This document shows positions 40,156 to 51,255 of a stretch of DNA of 64,000 nt, piece after piece; the stretch's first letter is position 1; every line of letters starts with the position of its first letter. This DNA is from Trichinella spiralis (lineage: Eukaryota; Nematoda; Enoplea; Trichinellida; Trichinellidae): the NCBI GenBank assembly GCA_000181795.3, contig CM012955.1, positions 5,901,463 to 5,965,462 of the forward strand. Direction: 5' to 3'. A model generated the notes under the pieces. The model made no database searches. It had not been told where the DNA came from and saw only the letters and a program-made list of their open reading frames with translations. Position numbers and translations under genes: made by a program.

Positions 40156-40309
40156 CTGGATTCGAGTAGGCAAGATGTTGGCATAGCTGAATGTGATTCG
40201 AATTCAGCTGCGCCACATCCGGCCAGCTCGAATGCGGCCTTGTTCGTCGTCACCATCTTCTCATCTATCTATATCTGTTCGTCAATTATTGTATTGTTCA
40301 ACTTGTCAG
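40156..40309 (+). CDS. Candidate exon with membrane segment
   Basis: The exon follows a long CT tract and TATAG acceptor and ends TCAG|GTAAAA. It is open from LDSSRQDVGIAECDSNSAAP into a hydrophobic run AALFVVTIFSSIYICSSIIV, which could be a membrane helix. With phase 1, it joins an acceptor TTTCAG at 40368. The next exon (from 40369) reads VKTEETIYYFEFFLPFPNDV, then CLAGLYSGQLLFTKCRGELR, and the frame runs to a stop at 40616 through A/T-rich codons. The upstream and downstream limits are not established. A further GC-rich island at 41156-41345, after a CTTCCAG acceptor, may belong to the same gene. Not recognised. Confidence 0.3.
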
Positions 40310-40616
40310 GTAAAAATCAATTGATAAATAATTATTGATAAAAAACAAAACAATACGCTTTGTTTCAGTGAAAACAGAAGAGACAATTTACTATTTTGAA
40401 TTTTTTTTGCCATTTCCAAACGACGTCTGCCTAGCCGGACTTTACTCGGGACAATTATTGTTCACCAAATGTCGAGGAGAGCTGAGAAAATTTTTCACTG
40501 CGTCCTTCTTCTCGTGGATGAATTATTTTTTATTCAAAAAAAAATTTTTGATTTGTCGATTTGTTTCCATTTTTACTTGTGTGTATTGTTTTTTAAAATG
40601 GACAATACAAAAATGA

Positions 40617-42739
40617 TCATGAACAACAAATAAAAATGAACAAAAGAAAAAAAAATCAGCGATTGTTGTTTTAATGTTGTAAAAAGTTGAAACGATAAAA
40701 TGCGAATAAATAAATGAATGAATGATATGCCGTGCGCTGCAGTGGAAAATTAATCGATTGCGTAATGTTGAAAAAATGATTGACGCGCGAGCGAAATGAA
40801 TGAATGATTCAACAATTTCACCAGCGCTGTTTCGGCGAGCGTAAATTATTCCATAATTTCACATTTCATTTTTATAATTTTCATCATTTCAATTAATTGA
40901 GAGAAAGGTGAATTTTTCGTTTCTCTTTTTTACTGAAGAAGAGCAACAAATTTTCGAGCAAATATGCAAATTATTCTGATCCAATGGAATGTTTGGAATG
41001 TTGTTGTTTTTGTTTTTTTCTAATTTATTGATCTTGTTAGAAAAAAAGAACATATTCCAAGAAATATATAATAATAAAAACGTGGGAATAATTTTTTCAT
41101 TCAATTTTATTGTAATGTTGTTTTTTTATTTGCATTTTTTCTATGCTTCCAGAGTGCGGAAAGGGTGTGGTTCAGAGCAACTGTGCGCGCAGGGTTGTTT
41201 AGTACGGCCCGAGGGTTGCCAAAACCGGCCGTTTTGTTTCCCCTCTACTGCTCGACTGGCTATTTGTTTGTTTGCAGCTTCCTGTGAAAAGCGGCTTTTG
41301 TGCCAGCGAAACTGGCCACAAAATCCATTCATCACCAATATGATTTGAACATTTTAATCAACTTTATTATTTTTTTTCTTTTAATTCAAAAAATAAAAAA
41401 ACAAAATATTTTTTTCCTATTATTTTCAATAGGCAACAGTTTTTTGTTTTACAATCAATATATACATTCAACTTTCGTATTGGTTACTGTAATTTGTTTC
41501 AATTCTCCATCTTCGTTTGTTCAACAAATTTTTTACTGTTACTGTTGTTGTTGTTTTTTAATTATAATAATTATCATCCACCAATTGTAAACAAGACAGC
41601 CATAAAGAGAAAGATGTTGTTGAATATGTCGTTGATTTGTTGGCCAAAAGTGGGGCATTGGTGAATCAGCAACGTTCAAAATACTGTTTTGGCAAACAGT
41701 CGCCCAACTGGCATATTTGTACAACAAACGTCGCCTACAAACGAACACGTTTTGGTCGTCAATTTTTCCATTACAACTTCGACAAATTTGCTGCTGACGA
41801 ATCGACGAGAAAAATCAATCCAAAAATATGCAAATAAACAAATTAGTGGAAAAAAAATTAATAAATTCCTCTTTTTCAAATTAAACAAATTATTGGGACA
41901 CATTTGAAAACGTTGAACAAAAAGCGAAGCAAAAAAATAATAATAATACGAAAAATCCCATTTCACCACGTCATCGTTTACTTTGTAAATACTGTTTGGA
42001 GATTTGAAAATTCACATTCAAAAGTGTATTTGTCAAATAAAAATTCCCTCAACTACAACCACAACGCTTGTTGCTTGCTTTGTGACGTAGCGCATATTTC
42101 TCACTCAAGCTGAATTATTTGCTATTTCACGAGCAGTTGTAGTTATTCAAAAGAAAAAAATAGATATTTATTTTTCAAATCAAAATTTTACCATAAAAAA
42201 ATACACATACTATTTAAATTACAATCAGAGAATATTTGCATTGATAAAAATTCAATATTGGAACAATTTTATCTACGGATATTTTTACCAATTATTTCGC
42301 AATCTTTCGCAGGAATCAAACTTGATTATTTTTTACTGTCCAACATAAAAAAACATTTAAAAAATTGAAAACTTTGAAGTTGCAATAATTGTAATAGATT
42401 TAACAAAAATATCTTTATTTTATTACATAAATGAATAAAAGCTAGTTTATTTTTTATTTTTAAAAAATAAATGACTGTTCAAAAGCAATAAAAAACTGGA
42501 AAACTTGTGTGTTTGTGCAACAGTTTATTAGAAACATCATGACTTGATTGTTTCAAAAGAAAAAAAATTTTTTTTTTCAATAATTTTACTTAATCAAAAA
42601 ATATTTTTTTAATTTAAAATTTAAACCGCCAAATCAACCCCATTAAACTGTACACTTTTCAACGAACTTGACGTTTGGCGACTGGTAATTGTACTGTACC
42701 CTTTTGTAGTTATAAATGTCTTCAGTCGATGCGTGAGCG
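40617..42739. other. Spacer with two weak coding-like islands
   Basis: 41156-41345 is GC-rich with a cysteine-rich frame. About 41589-41837 holds a plus-strand frame reading HKEKDVVEYVVDLLAKSGAL, which superficially recalls an ankyrin helix pair. Neither could be bounded by convincing exon limits. Confidence 0.35.
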
Positions 42740-45514
42740 ATGAAGACGAGCGCTGAAAAATCTTACAAAGCTGTCATCTTAATTGGAGGACCACAAAAGG
42801 GTATGTATTGCATTTATTTTCAATATTGAGTAAAGCGAGTCAACTTTTACTCCATTTTCATCGAAACCAATCGTATATTATTGAAATGTTGGTAAATTGA
42901 TTCTGCATTAATTTAAAAAACATATATGCATATGTAACAGTTTTAATGTGATTCTTTTTCTCCTCTTTGTGTAGATTGCAAGGAAAAATCTGATTTTTCT
43001 TTTCTACCTTTCAAACTTTCGTACAATTTTCTTCTACAAAGAAACTTTCTGAAAACAGCTGATTTTCAGAATTTCAAAATAAGTTAATAATGCAATTGCT
43101 TCAACAGATTTGTAATTTCATTTCACTTGTAATAATAATATTTGCAATAATTCGCAATTCGATTATTTGATTGTTGAAACATTATTATTCGCATTTGAAA
43201 ATGATTAAGGTATGATATATTTTCACGTAATTAAGGTTGTTGTTGATTGTACTTTGAAATGTTGATATTTCAAATTGTAAATGTTACAAAATATTTATAC
43301 CCTTTTAAAATTTTAATAAATTTGACATTTTAAATGAAACTTTCTATTTTTTTTCTTCACTTATCATCCAATGTAACATTTCTTTAATAACACTTATTCT
43401 TTGATATTTATTGACAATATTTGATCTCTGTATCATTCGTTGAGAAAGAGCAAAATTGGTGAAACTTTTTTAATGTAGATTTAATCTTTCCGCATGATGA
43501 AATTTGTTCTGTCTGAAACATATATTTTTTTTCAAATGTTTATTTGCAATGTAAATGCAAGCACAATTTGAATACTGATGAATAAGAATGGAAATTTAAT
43601 ATTTTGTTTCTTCTTCTTTTTCTCGGTATTTTTGTTAATGCAATTAATTAATTGTATGATGAAGGGACTCGTTTTCGACCTCTTTCATTGGATTGTCCAA
43701 AACCATTATTTCCCATTGCTGGAGTGCCATCGGTCCAGCATCACATCGAAGCTCTGACCAAGGTAAATCATTTTGCATTGTTGCTGCTTGACGAAAAGTT
43801 GGATGGAAATTTTCAATTGCAGATTCCCGGACTGAAAGAAATTTTATTTATTGGCTTCTATCAGCCGAACGATCACTGGGCAACATTCATAAGCGATATT
43901 CAAGGACAATACAGTACCGTTAATATTCGGTATCTCGTTTGTCGTTGTTTTCATTTTATTTATCACGTTTATTGGGAATGTGATTTTTTTCAAAGATATT
44001 TGCAAGAATTTGCTCCACTTGGTACTGCTGGTGGTATTTATCATTTTCGAGATCAAATTTTGCTCGGCGGTACTGATGCTTGTTTCGTATTGAACGCCGA
44101 CGTATGTGGAGATTTGCCTCTGATGGAAATGGTCGACCAGTTGAACACCCTCATAGACCAACACAGTGCTACAGAAAACATTCTTCTCATGCTAACTACA
44201 GAAGTAAGCATTTGTTCGAGATTCATAAACGTTGCGTATGAACATGTTCATATTTTTATGAATAGGCTGCTCGTGAACAGTCGATGAATTTTGGTTGCGC
44301 AGCAATTAATGATTCATCTGAAGTAAGCATATTATTATTGAATAAATGAAAAAGATAAGAGAACATTTTCAGATAATACACTACGTTGAAAAACCGACCA
44401 CATTTTTGAGTAAATGGATCAATTGTGGCGTTTATTTGATGCAGATGGGCATTATAGATACGCTTGCCGATGTGTTCAAAAATAAAACTTTGCTATCCAA
44501 TTCCAACAAGTACGTACAATGACAATTCATGTCTTGTTTGTCCATTTTTTAATTATGTGAAAAAATTATTTTAAAATTTTATTCCAGTGGTTTCACATCC
44601 GAAGCGTTGGAAGCGATGAATTTTGAAAAAGATGTTTTTCCAAAAATCGCCGGCCACAGTATGCTGTTCGCGTTGAAAACCACTCGCTGGTGGAGTCAGC
44701 TGAAAACCGCGTCGTAGGCATTGTTCGATATTTTTCAATTTTCTCTTCTCCATTCATCAATTTTATCAGTGATTTTAAATTTTCAGAGCCGCCATTTATG
44801 CAAATCGTCATTATTTGAATTTATATCACACCATTCACCCGGAACGTCTGACACGCAACGGCGAACCGACTATCATTGGCGACGTTTACGTTCATCCGTC
44901 GGTTGAAATTCATCCTAGCTGTGTTGTATGCAATTTGATATAACTGCCATTTTTTCCATTCGCCCACTCTTTTCTTACACGATTATGCAAATCAATTTTC
45001 TTTTATCAGATTGGACCCAATGTAAGTATTGGGAAAAATGTCAAAATTGGTATTGGAGTTCGAATCAAAGAATCCATCATCTTGGACGGTGCAACGTTGC
45101 AAGTAAGTTTTATCAATTTGTTTATAATTAAGAAAAAGTAGTTTAAATAAATTAAATTTAAGGATCATTGTTGCGTGATGTTCAGCGTGGTCGGTTGGAA
45201 TACGCATGTTGGTCTGTGGTGCAGAATTGAAGGTACAGCCGAAGGTCCCAATCCGAATATGCCGTTCGCGAAATTAGAATGCAAACCTTTGTTTCTACCG
45301 AACGGTCGTCTCAATCCTAGCATTTCTGTTATTGGTAAGGAAAATTTGAAATAATTCATCAATGTAACAACCAAATTTAAGCGTTTTTCACATCTATCTG
45401 TCCATCTATTCAGGTTGCAACGTTAGCATTTCTGACGAGACAATGATAATGAATTCGATCGTTCTACCACACAAAGAGTTGGCTTCGAATTACAAAAATC
45501 AAATTATTTTATAA
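42740..45514 (+). CDS. GMPPA: GDP-mannose pyrophosphorylase regulatory subunit alpha (GMPPA)
   Basis: GMPPA is the sensor subunit that binds GDP-mannose and restrains the catalytic GMPPB. The complex feeds N-glycosylation, O-mannosylation and GPI anchors. Eleven exons: 42740-42800, 43665-43762, 43823-43929, 43996-44203, 44266-44322, 44373-44509, 44588-44713, 44787-44925, 45010-45102, 45163-45334 and 45414-45514, giving 432 residues (human 420). The nucleotidyltransferase half starts [18 protein letters not shown] and has [31 protein letters not shown] and VLNADVCGD. The C-terminal left-handed beta-helix carries the hexad repeats [19 protein letters not shown] and an insertion [13 protein letters not shown]. 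It ends [19 protein letters not shown], the typical GMPPA tail absent from GMPPB. Several introns are only 50-75 bases. Confidence 0.97.
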
Positions 45515-45935
45515 TTTTAATTTTCTCCTCATTCTACAAACAAATTCAGTGATTTGTTTTTCATATACAATTGTTGTTGACTTTGGTTTGGAATAATATA
45601 ATTCAATACAATTTTACACAGTTTCCTCTTCATTACTTCTACACTTTATATTGGTACAGTGGTGACTGGTGTTGTTTGCCTATTTTAACAGGTGTTGTCG
45701 TTGATTCAGAGGAAAATTAGATGTTGCTTTTTAATTAAAACCATCGCTTGGGCAGCTTGAAGCGTGTGTGCTGGGCTCCAATAACAAACAGCAACTTCAC
45801 CGACCCTGCTGCAGGCAAAAAAAATAAATACACTCGGGCCAAATTTTCCCACAATTCAATCGTAAATTGCACTCATTTATCAGTGTAATTTTAAAGCTTC
45901 CAAAAAACCCGATGAAAAAGACTGCATTTGGTTTT
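45515..45935. other. Convergent spacer between GMPPA and SOCS gene
   Basis: 3' flanks of two convergent genes; no additional gene seen. Confidence 0.5.
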
Positions 45936-46788
45936 TCAAATTTCATTCGAATCTGACAAGATGTAATCTTGGATAAAGCTTGGTAAAGGCCATTGGCGGA
46001 TAATTTCCGGAGATACGGAATTTCGCAGTTTCCATTTGCACAATGTCTGCAAGCTGGGCACGGCATTGCTTCGAGTGACCGGATACGCGAAACTGACAAA
46101 CTCTGTGTGATAATGGCCTGCCTTTGGGTATAAAAATATATTATAAACACCGCGTCGTATTTCTTCTTTGGCCATGTCAATTAAACTGACCAATGAAGGT
46201 GCGCAAAGGCGACCAATACCAACACGAGCATGGTTTCGAACACCGAAACTAAACGTACCTGAAAATCAAAAGTGAACAATTTTAAAAGAAAATCAAAATT
46301 AAAACACAATTCAAACCATGCTGGTATTCAATGCGAATGTGATAGACTGAATTCTCTCCACGGTAGCTCAGTGAAAAGATGTGCGAATCGTTCTCTGAAT
46401 CACGAATCAAATACGAACCAATACGTTTGTATCGAAGAATCTTCTCTGCGGCAGATTTGCTCAAGTCACTCCAATACCATTCACACTAAACAGAAGAAAA
46501 GATTCATTTTTAAAAATTTCACTACAAATTATCATGCTAACGATAATGAAATTATATTTATTTGTAAAATATTTCAAAAATTTACATTTAAAATCATCAA
46601 CTGTACAATAACTTACAAGATGCATATGTTTCATTAACTTAATTATGGCATATATTTTTTTAAGAAAAAAACATTACTAATCGCAATTCAGCCAATGCAG
46701 AACTGAACGTTGCTGGTCCGAGGAAACCTTCACGAGTGGACGAATATTCACCATGATCACGAAAGTTTCTGGCGAAATCATCGCCCAT
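45936..46788 (-). CDS. SOCS: SOCS6/7-type SH2 and SOCS-box protein
   Basis: Adaptor that binds phosphotyrosine on receptors or signalling proteins and recruits an Elongin-Cullin5 ubiquitin ligase. Three exons: 46788-46678, 46485-46317 and 46258-45936, giving 200 residues. SH2 spans about 38-140, with WYWSDLSKSAAEKIL and the phosphate-binding arginine in GSYLIRDS (Arg65), then FSLSYRGENSVYHIRIEY. The SOCS box (about 160-198) has the BC-box VPSLQTLCKWKLR and a Cul-box WPLPSFIQDYI. The segment YPVTR..AVPSLQ between them resembles YPVR..VRSLQ of SOCS6/7 rather than SOCS4/5. It is much shorter than SOCS6/7 at the N-terminus. The ATG at 46788 is the first in-frame start, but an upstream exon could add sequence. 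Confidence 0.92.
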
Positions 46789-49494
46789 TAAAGCTTATTA
46801 CTAAAAATAAAACAATTCGTGTAATAATAACAATAAAAGCAAACGTAAAACTCAAGTAGAATGAAAGTTTAATTTCTTAATTTAAAATGAATTTTCAATA
46901 TTATTAATTAAAATATTACACAATAATTCTATTAAAATTTTCCAATTCCTATAACAGAATCAAAAATGTCGAAATGGACTTTCACCAATTCTGTTCTACC
47001 TAAAATTCAAAAATCGTTGAACTGCAATCAAAATCGTTCTATGCACTTTATTTAATTTTACTTTTCTATTCAACAAAATCATTTTACTCAACTATGAAAT
47101 TAACATAATCAAAATTTACAATGAACAATTTCTTTTTGAATAATAACAACAAAAGTGTACAATTATATTACAAATTAATAGTACCATGAAATAAGTGAAG
47201 ATGATGAATTTGGTGTGGCATTAATAAAATTGACGTTAAAATTATGACAGAAAGTGCAGATTATTAAAGCACTGAAAAATAGTAAAGAAACTTTACAAAT
47301 AAGTGAAAAATAACCACTCACTTATATAATACAATAACAAAGAAGTAACATATGCGAATCAAGATGTATTAATGTAGTAGGTTGAAACGATTTTCAAGTT
47401 TTAGACTTAAATTACTGTAGACTTGGTCAAAAATACTGATAAATAAAAGCTGTTTCATTTAAAAATTGAATAAATTAAATTGACCGAATAACTTTACATT
47501 ATATTTTATTTTAAAATAAAGACTATATTTTAATTATGATTAAATTTTTTTTAAATTTACATAAAATTGTAAATTTGTTCTTAGCATTAATTTTAATATT
47601 GTGTTTAATCATTTATTTAAGCTTTATTTTTCCACTTATTTGAGCAGTATTTATTAAAATTTTATGATAAATATAATGAAAAAATAAATAATAAATAAAA
47701 TCAAATATTAATTTAAAGTTAATTGAATTAAATTAAGTTGAATTTCATCTGTTAGGTGTAATTTTTTCCGTTTTAGTTTTCTTCAATCTCAATTAGCATT
47801 TTATTTGACGTTCGCGTAAAAGTGTAGAACAAACAATTGTAGCAATTTTTAAACGATTCAAATAAATGCCATTTATAGGTCACAATCGATAAAGAGCAGG
47901 GAAATAATTGGTCAAGTTTCGATTTAAGCAGCAGGCAAAAATATTAATTCAGCATGTGCTGATGAATAATGAACAAGTGAATTTTCCGATAAGTTGGTGG
48001 AAAGATTTTTTATATATAATTGTTATAATAATTTCTGTTCAAATTTTCCCAGCGTGTTTTATTTTTATTTTTAAATATTATCTTATTAATCTCAACAAAT
48101 GAACAACAAGTATTTTGTAATGGTAATTTTGCGACAATTTCACTGACGACGATCTGCAGACAAGATATTTATTTATTTTTGAATTTAATACTCGAGAAAA
48201 GTACATCAGAAGAAATAGAATCGATGAAAGGCAATTTATTATTTGAAAAGAGAGACGACAGTCATGTATTTTTAAATCTGGACCGCTTTCGGTTATTCAG
48301 ATTTGCTTTTAGGCCGAATGAAAGGATAAGAGATTAAACGATATTACGGAATAGGTGAAGCTTCATTGTTGTCCAAGTGAACGGCTTCTTTGTGCTTCTT
48401 GTTTTAACAGACCGGTCGATCGATTCCAACGCAGCTGGTAGTGCGTAATAAGTGGGCGTATAGAATTAAGAAAACCATCGCAAAATAAGTCTCTCTCTTT
48501 GCAAATAATTCATACAATCTACTGTTGACGTGAGAAGATGGTCTTGGGGACAGATTTTCCAATTTCAAATCAAATAATCCACAACATTAATGACTGACCA
48601 TCAACACCACTATCAATTGCACCAACCATAAAGCACAACAAACTGTATATATCCATATATCTATCTGTATGCACGTTCCAATCCAACTGGCAAGTATTGA
48701 TTTAGATTTTATAAGATGCGCACAAAAAGCCCAGCTTCTTCTGGCCGTCATTTAACAATACTTGGAACCATTTTCAGTTTGGAAATAAATTTGCCATTCT
48801 ATTTATCCGAAAGAATTATTCGATTCTTCAACTTGTTTATTTTATCAGTTTGTACAATTTTCAAATCTATTTCCATCAACAAACACACACCTGCGTGTAA
48901 ATCAGTTTGAGCATCGTAAAAAACAAATTTTTTTTCATATATGATAATTTTATTTTCAAAAAAAAAGTAGGTTGAATTTTTGTATCGGAATTCAATTTTA
49001 CCGTAAAACAATTTTGTTTTTGAAAAACCGGTTTTTACGTAAAGTGAAGTGGAATTTGTTTTTCTTTTCTGTGTTGTGAAAAACATCAGGCGAAATGAAG
49101 TCGTGGCAAAAATCTTTAATCCGATTTTATAAGCAGTGCTTTTGTAATAATAATAATAATTATTATTATTATAATAATTATTTTTACGCAGTAATTGATG
49201 AACAGATATGAATGATGTTGTTAATCAAGAAAATTGCACTGGAAAAATTTTCTTCAGCTCATCAATTGAGAACAAACGTTGACAGAGGCTTTGTGTGTTT
49301 TTTTTGTAGCCTTTTGTGATTTTTGTAAAAAAAGCCACAACTGAACAAGAATAATTTTTTTTTGTTTTTACAAAACATCTGCTCACAACGAACAGTAAAA
49401 AAGGTCAAAGGTCGACCAGGCTTGACCCTCGAATTGAAGCTTTCAAAAAGTGAAACTCTGAAAAAAAACATTCGCATGTTAAGTGATTATACGC
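46789..49494. other. Gene-poor interval
   Basis: About 2.7 kb of AT-rich sequence; no exon supported. A palindromic TAA/TTA-rich stretch lies at 49146-49182. Confidence 0.5.
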
Positions 49495-49914
49495 ATGCGT
49501 GAGATTTGCGGTCGGTTGGGGGATCGTGACTTCGTTGTCAACGGTCGGTCGGTCAAGGGTCCGAATCGGAAATTGTCCATCGAGGGGCGCTTGGTGCAGT
49601 CCACTCGAGCTTCCAGTGGACAGGTGTCCAGGTTACGGTCGTCGAGCTTCACCACTGGCACCACAGTCCCCCCAACGTCGGACAGCTGCGGTCAGCGGGA
49701 TGTGTCACTTGTGGAATAAATGCCACGCGCATCTTTCCACTCCTGCCGGTCGAGAACAATCGAATCGAATTTGGGCGCCCTTGTGAGACGACAAACTCCC
49801 TTTTCCCATTCGACAATTCGCTCACCAACTATACGCAACATCATCGACGATATTCAACAAGCCGAGCGTAGAGCGAGCGAATTAAAAATTAATCAAACCC
49901 AGAATGGGGAATAA
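49495..49914 (+). CDS. Unidentified GC-rich coding unit with an in-frame TAA
   Basis: A plus-strand frame from ATG 49495 reads MREICGRLGDRDFVVNGRSV, then KLSIEGRLVQSTRASSGQVS and SSSFTTGTTVPPTSDSCG, and meets TAA at 49717. The same frame reopens immediately and continues TIESNLGALVRRQTPFSHST, RSPTIRNIIDDIQQAERRAS, ELKINQTQNGE, stop at 49914. A 51-base GT-AG intron (GTCACTTG...GGTCGAG, about 49702-49752) would remove the stop while keeping frame. This size matches other short introns here. Otherwise it is two ORFs or a broken gene. The composition contrasts sharply with flanks. No recognised domain. The C-terminal part looks helical. Confidence 0.4.
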
Positions 49915-51039
49915 TTGTTTAGGCCGTGATTTGGTGGACAATTTTTCGCGCCAGTTGTTCAAAAAATGTCACTGTGACCTAGTTTTTGAGAATCTTTCAA
50001 AAATCGCCCGTTGACAAGCAATTGGAATCGTCAGAAATTTCCACACACACACACAAATTGTCAACAACTGCTTTGCAATTGTCGATTCATATCTTTTCAA
50101 ATATTGACTTTTAGAGAAAGAGATAGGCAGGGGGGGTGGGAAATATGCATATGCAAATTTTCAACGTAACCATTGGTTGAATCGTTCTAGTTGATTTGAT
50201 TCGATTTGAATTGAAATATAGTCGAATGTAGAATTTATTATTCGACCAAGTGAATACATGAGCCGCTTTTCAATTATTCAGCCGTTTCGACAAAGGCAAT
50301 CGGTTGGTTGTAGAAATTCTCCAACGCCAGCAACGTATACTGTGCATGGTCTTTTGTTTCTCGGTTTAATGATGGTCGAAACAAAAGCACACGCATAGGG
50401 CCGCACAGATGGCTCGGACATGCATGTTTGGAACGGTGCGTGTCGTTTCCTTGTCACTAATGAGCTGCGATCAATTTTTATTTTTCTTTTCAACATCAAA
50501 AGTCCATTTCCCTAGTGGTATCATCGAATATTAAAAATTCAATAGCAAATTATATTTTCTTTAATAAATAAATATATACGTATTTATTCTTTTTTCACTT
50601 CAAATAAAAAGTTTCCAAATTTAACACCTAATTATTAGTTTTAGAAAACTGTAAATTTTGTTGTTGTTTGATACTGTATGTTTGAGAAGAATTGCATTGT
50701 TGTAACAACAAGAAAGTATTGTTTTAAATTAAACAAACATTAAAAAAAATTGAATTATGACAAATCAAAAACAAAAGTTTGAAAAAGGTAGAACGAAACA
50801 AAAAAAATGAAAGCAAACAAAAATTTGAAGGTCAATAGATTTCCGCATTATTTCCACGTAAGCTGTGCAAATTTGTACAAATGTTTTCAAGTGTGAGTTT
50901 TGCTTTATAACAGATGTTGTGGAAAAAGCTGGCCAAATTTAAATATCGAAAAGTGGAAAACGAACAACATCAACAAAAATAACAAAATACAGTAGTGATG
51001 ACAAGTGAGTGGATTTTGAAATTGTGCACCTGAAATTGG
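49915..51039. other. Spacer
   Basis: Mostly AT-rich. A GC-richer patch at 50280-50500 has frames on both strands but no convincing exon limits. Confidence 0.45.
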
Positions 51040-51255
51040 ATGACTATGGCGAACGGCAGCTGCGGTTGGATTGCTTTGTGCAAATTGGTCGAATGGGCAA
51101 ATGAGATGAAGAAGCACATTAGCTCAGCTGACGCTTTGTTTGATTTGCCGACACTGTACGACCTTGGACAGTTACAAAAGCGGCCCGGTATACAAGCAAT
51201 ACAGGGCCATGCAGGCATTATTGCTTCGTATTATTTGCGCATGTGGAGAGTGTAA
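51040..51255 (+). CDS. Small ORF of unknown function
   Basis: A 71-codon ATG-initiated frame (MTMANGSCGWIALCKLVEWA, DLPTLYDLGQLQKRPGIQAI, ending LRMWRV) with near-50% GC inside AT-rich sequence. Composition is protein-like but there is no recognised domain and no flanking exon. It could be an isolated exon or a 5' UTR feature. Confidence 0.28.
   Translation: MTMANGSCGWIALCKLVEWANEMKKHISSADALFDLPTLYDLGQLQKRPGIQAIQGHAGIIASYYLRMWRV

Noticed and set aside
50278..50499. GC-richer patch with open frames on both strands
   Set aside because: No convincing start, splice site or recognised domain on either strand.
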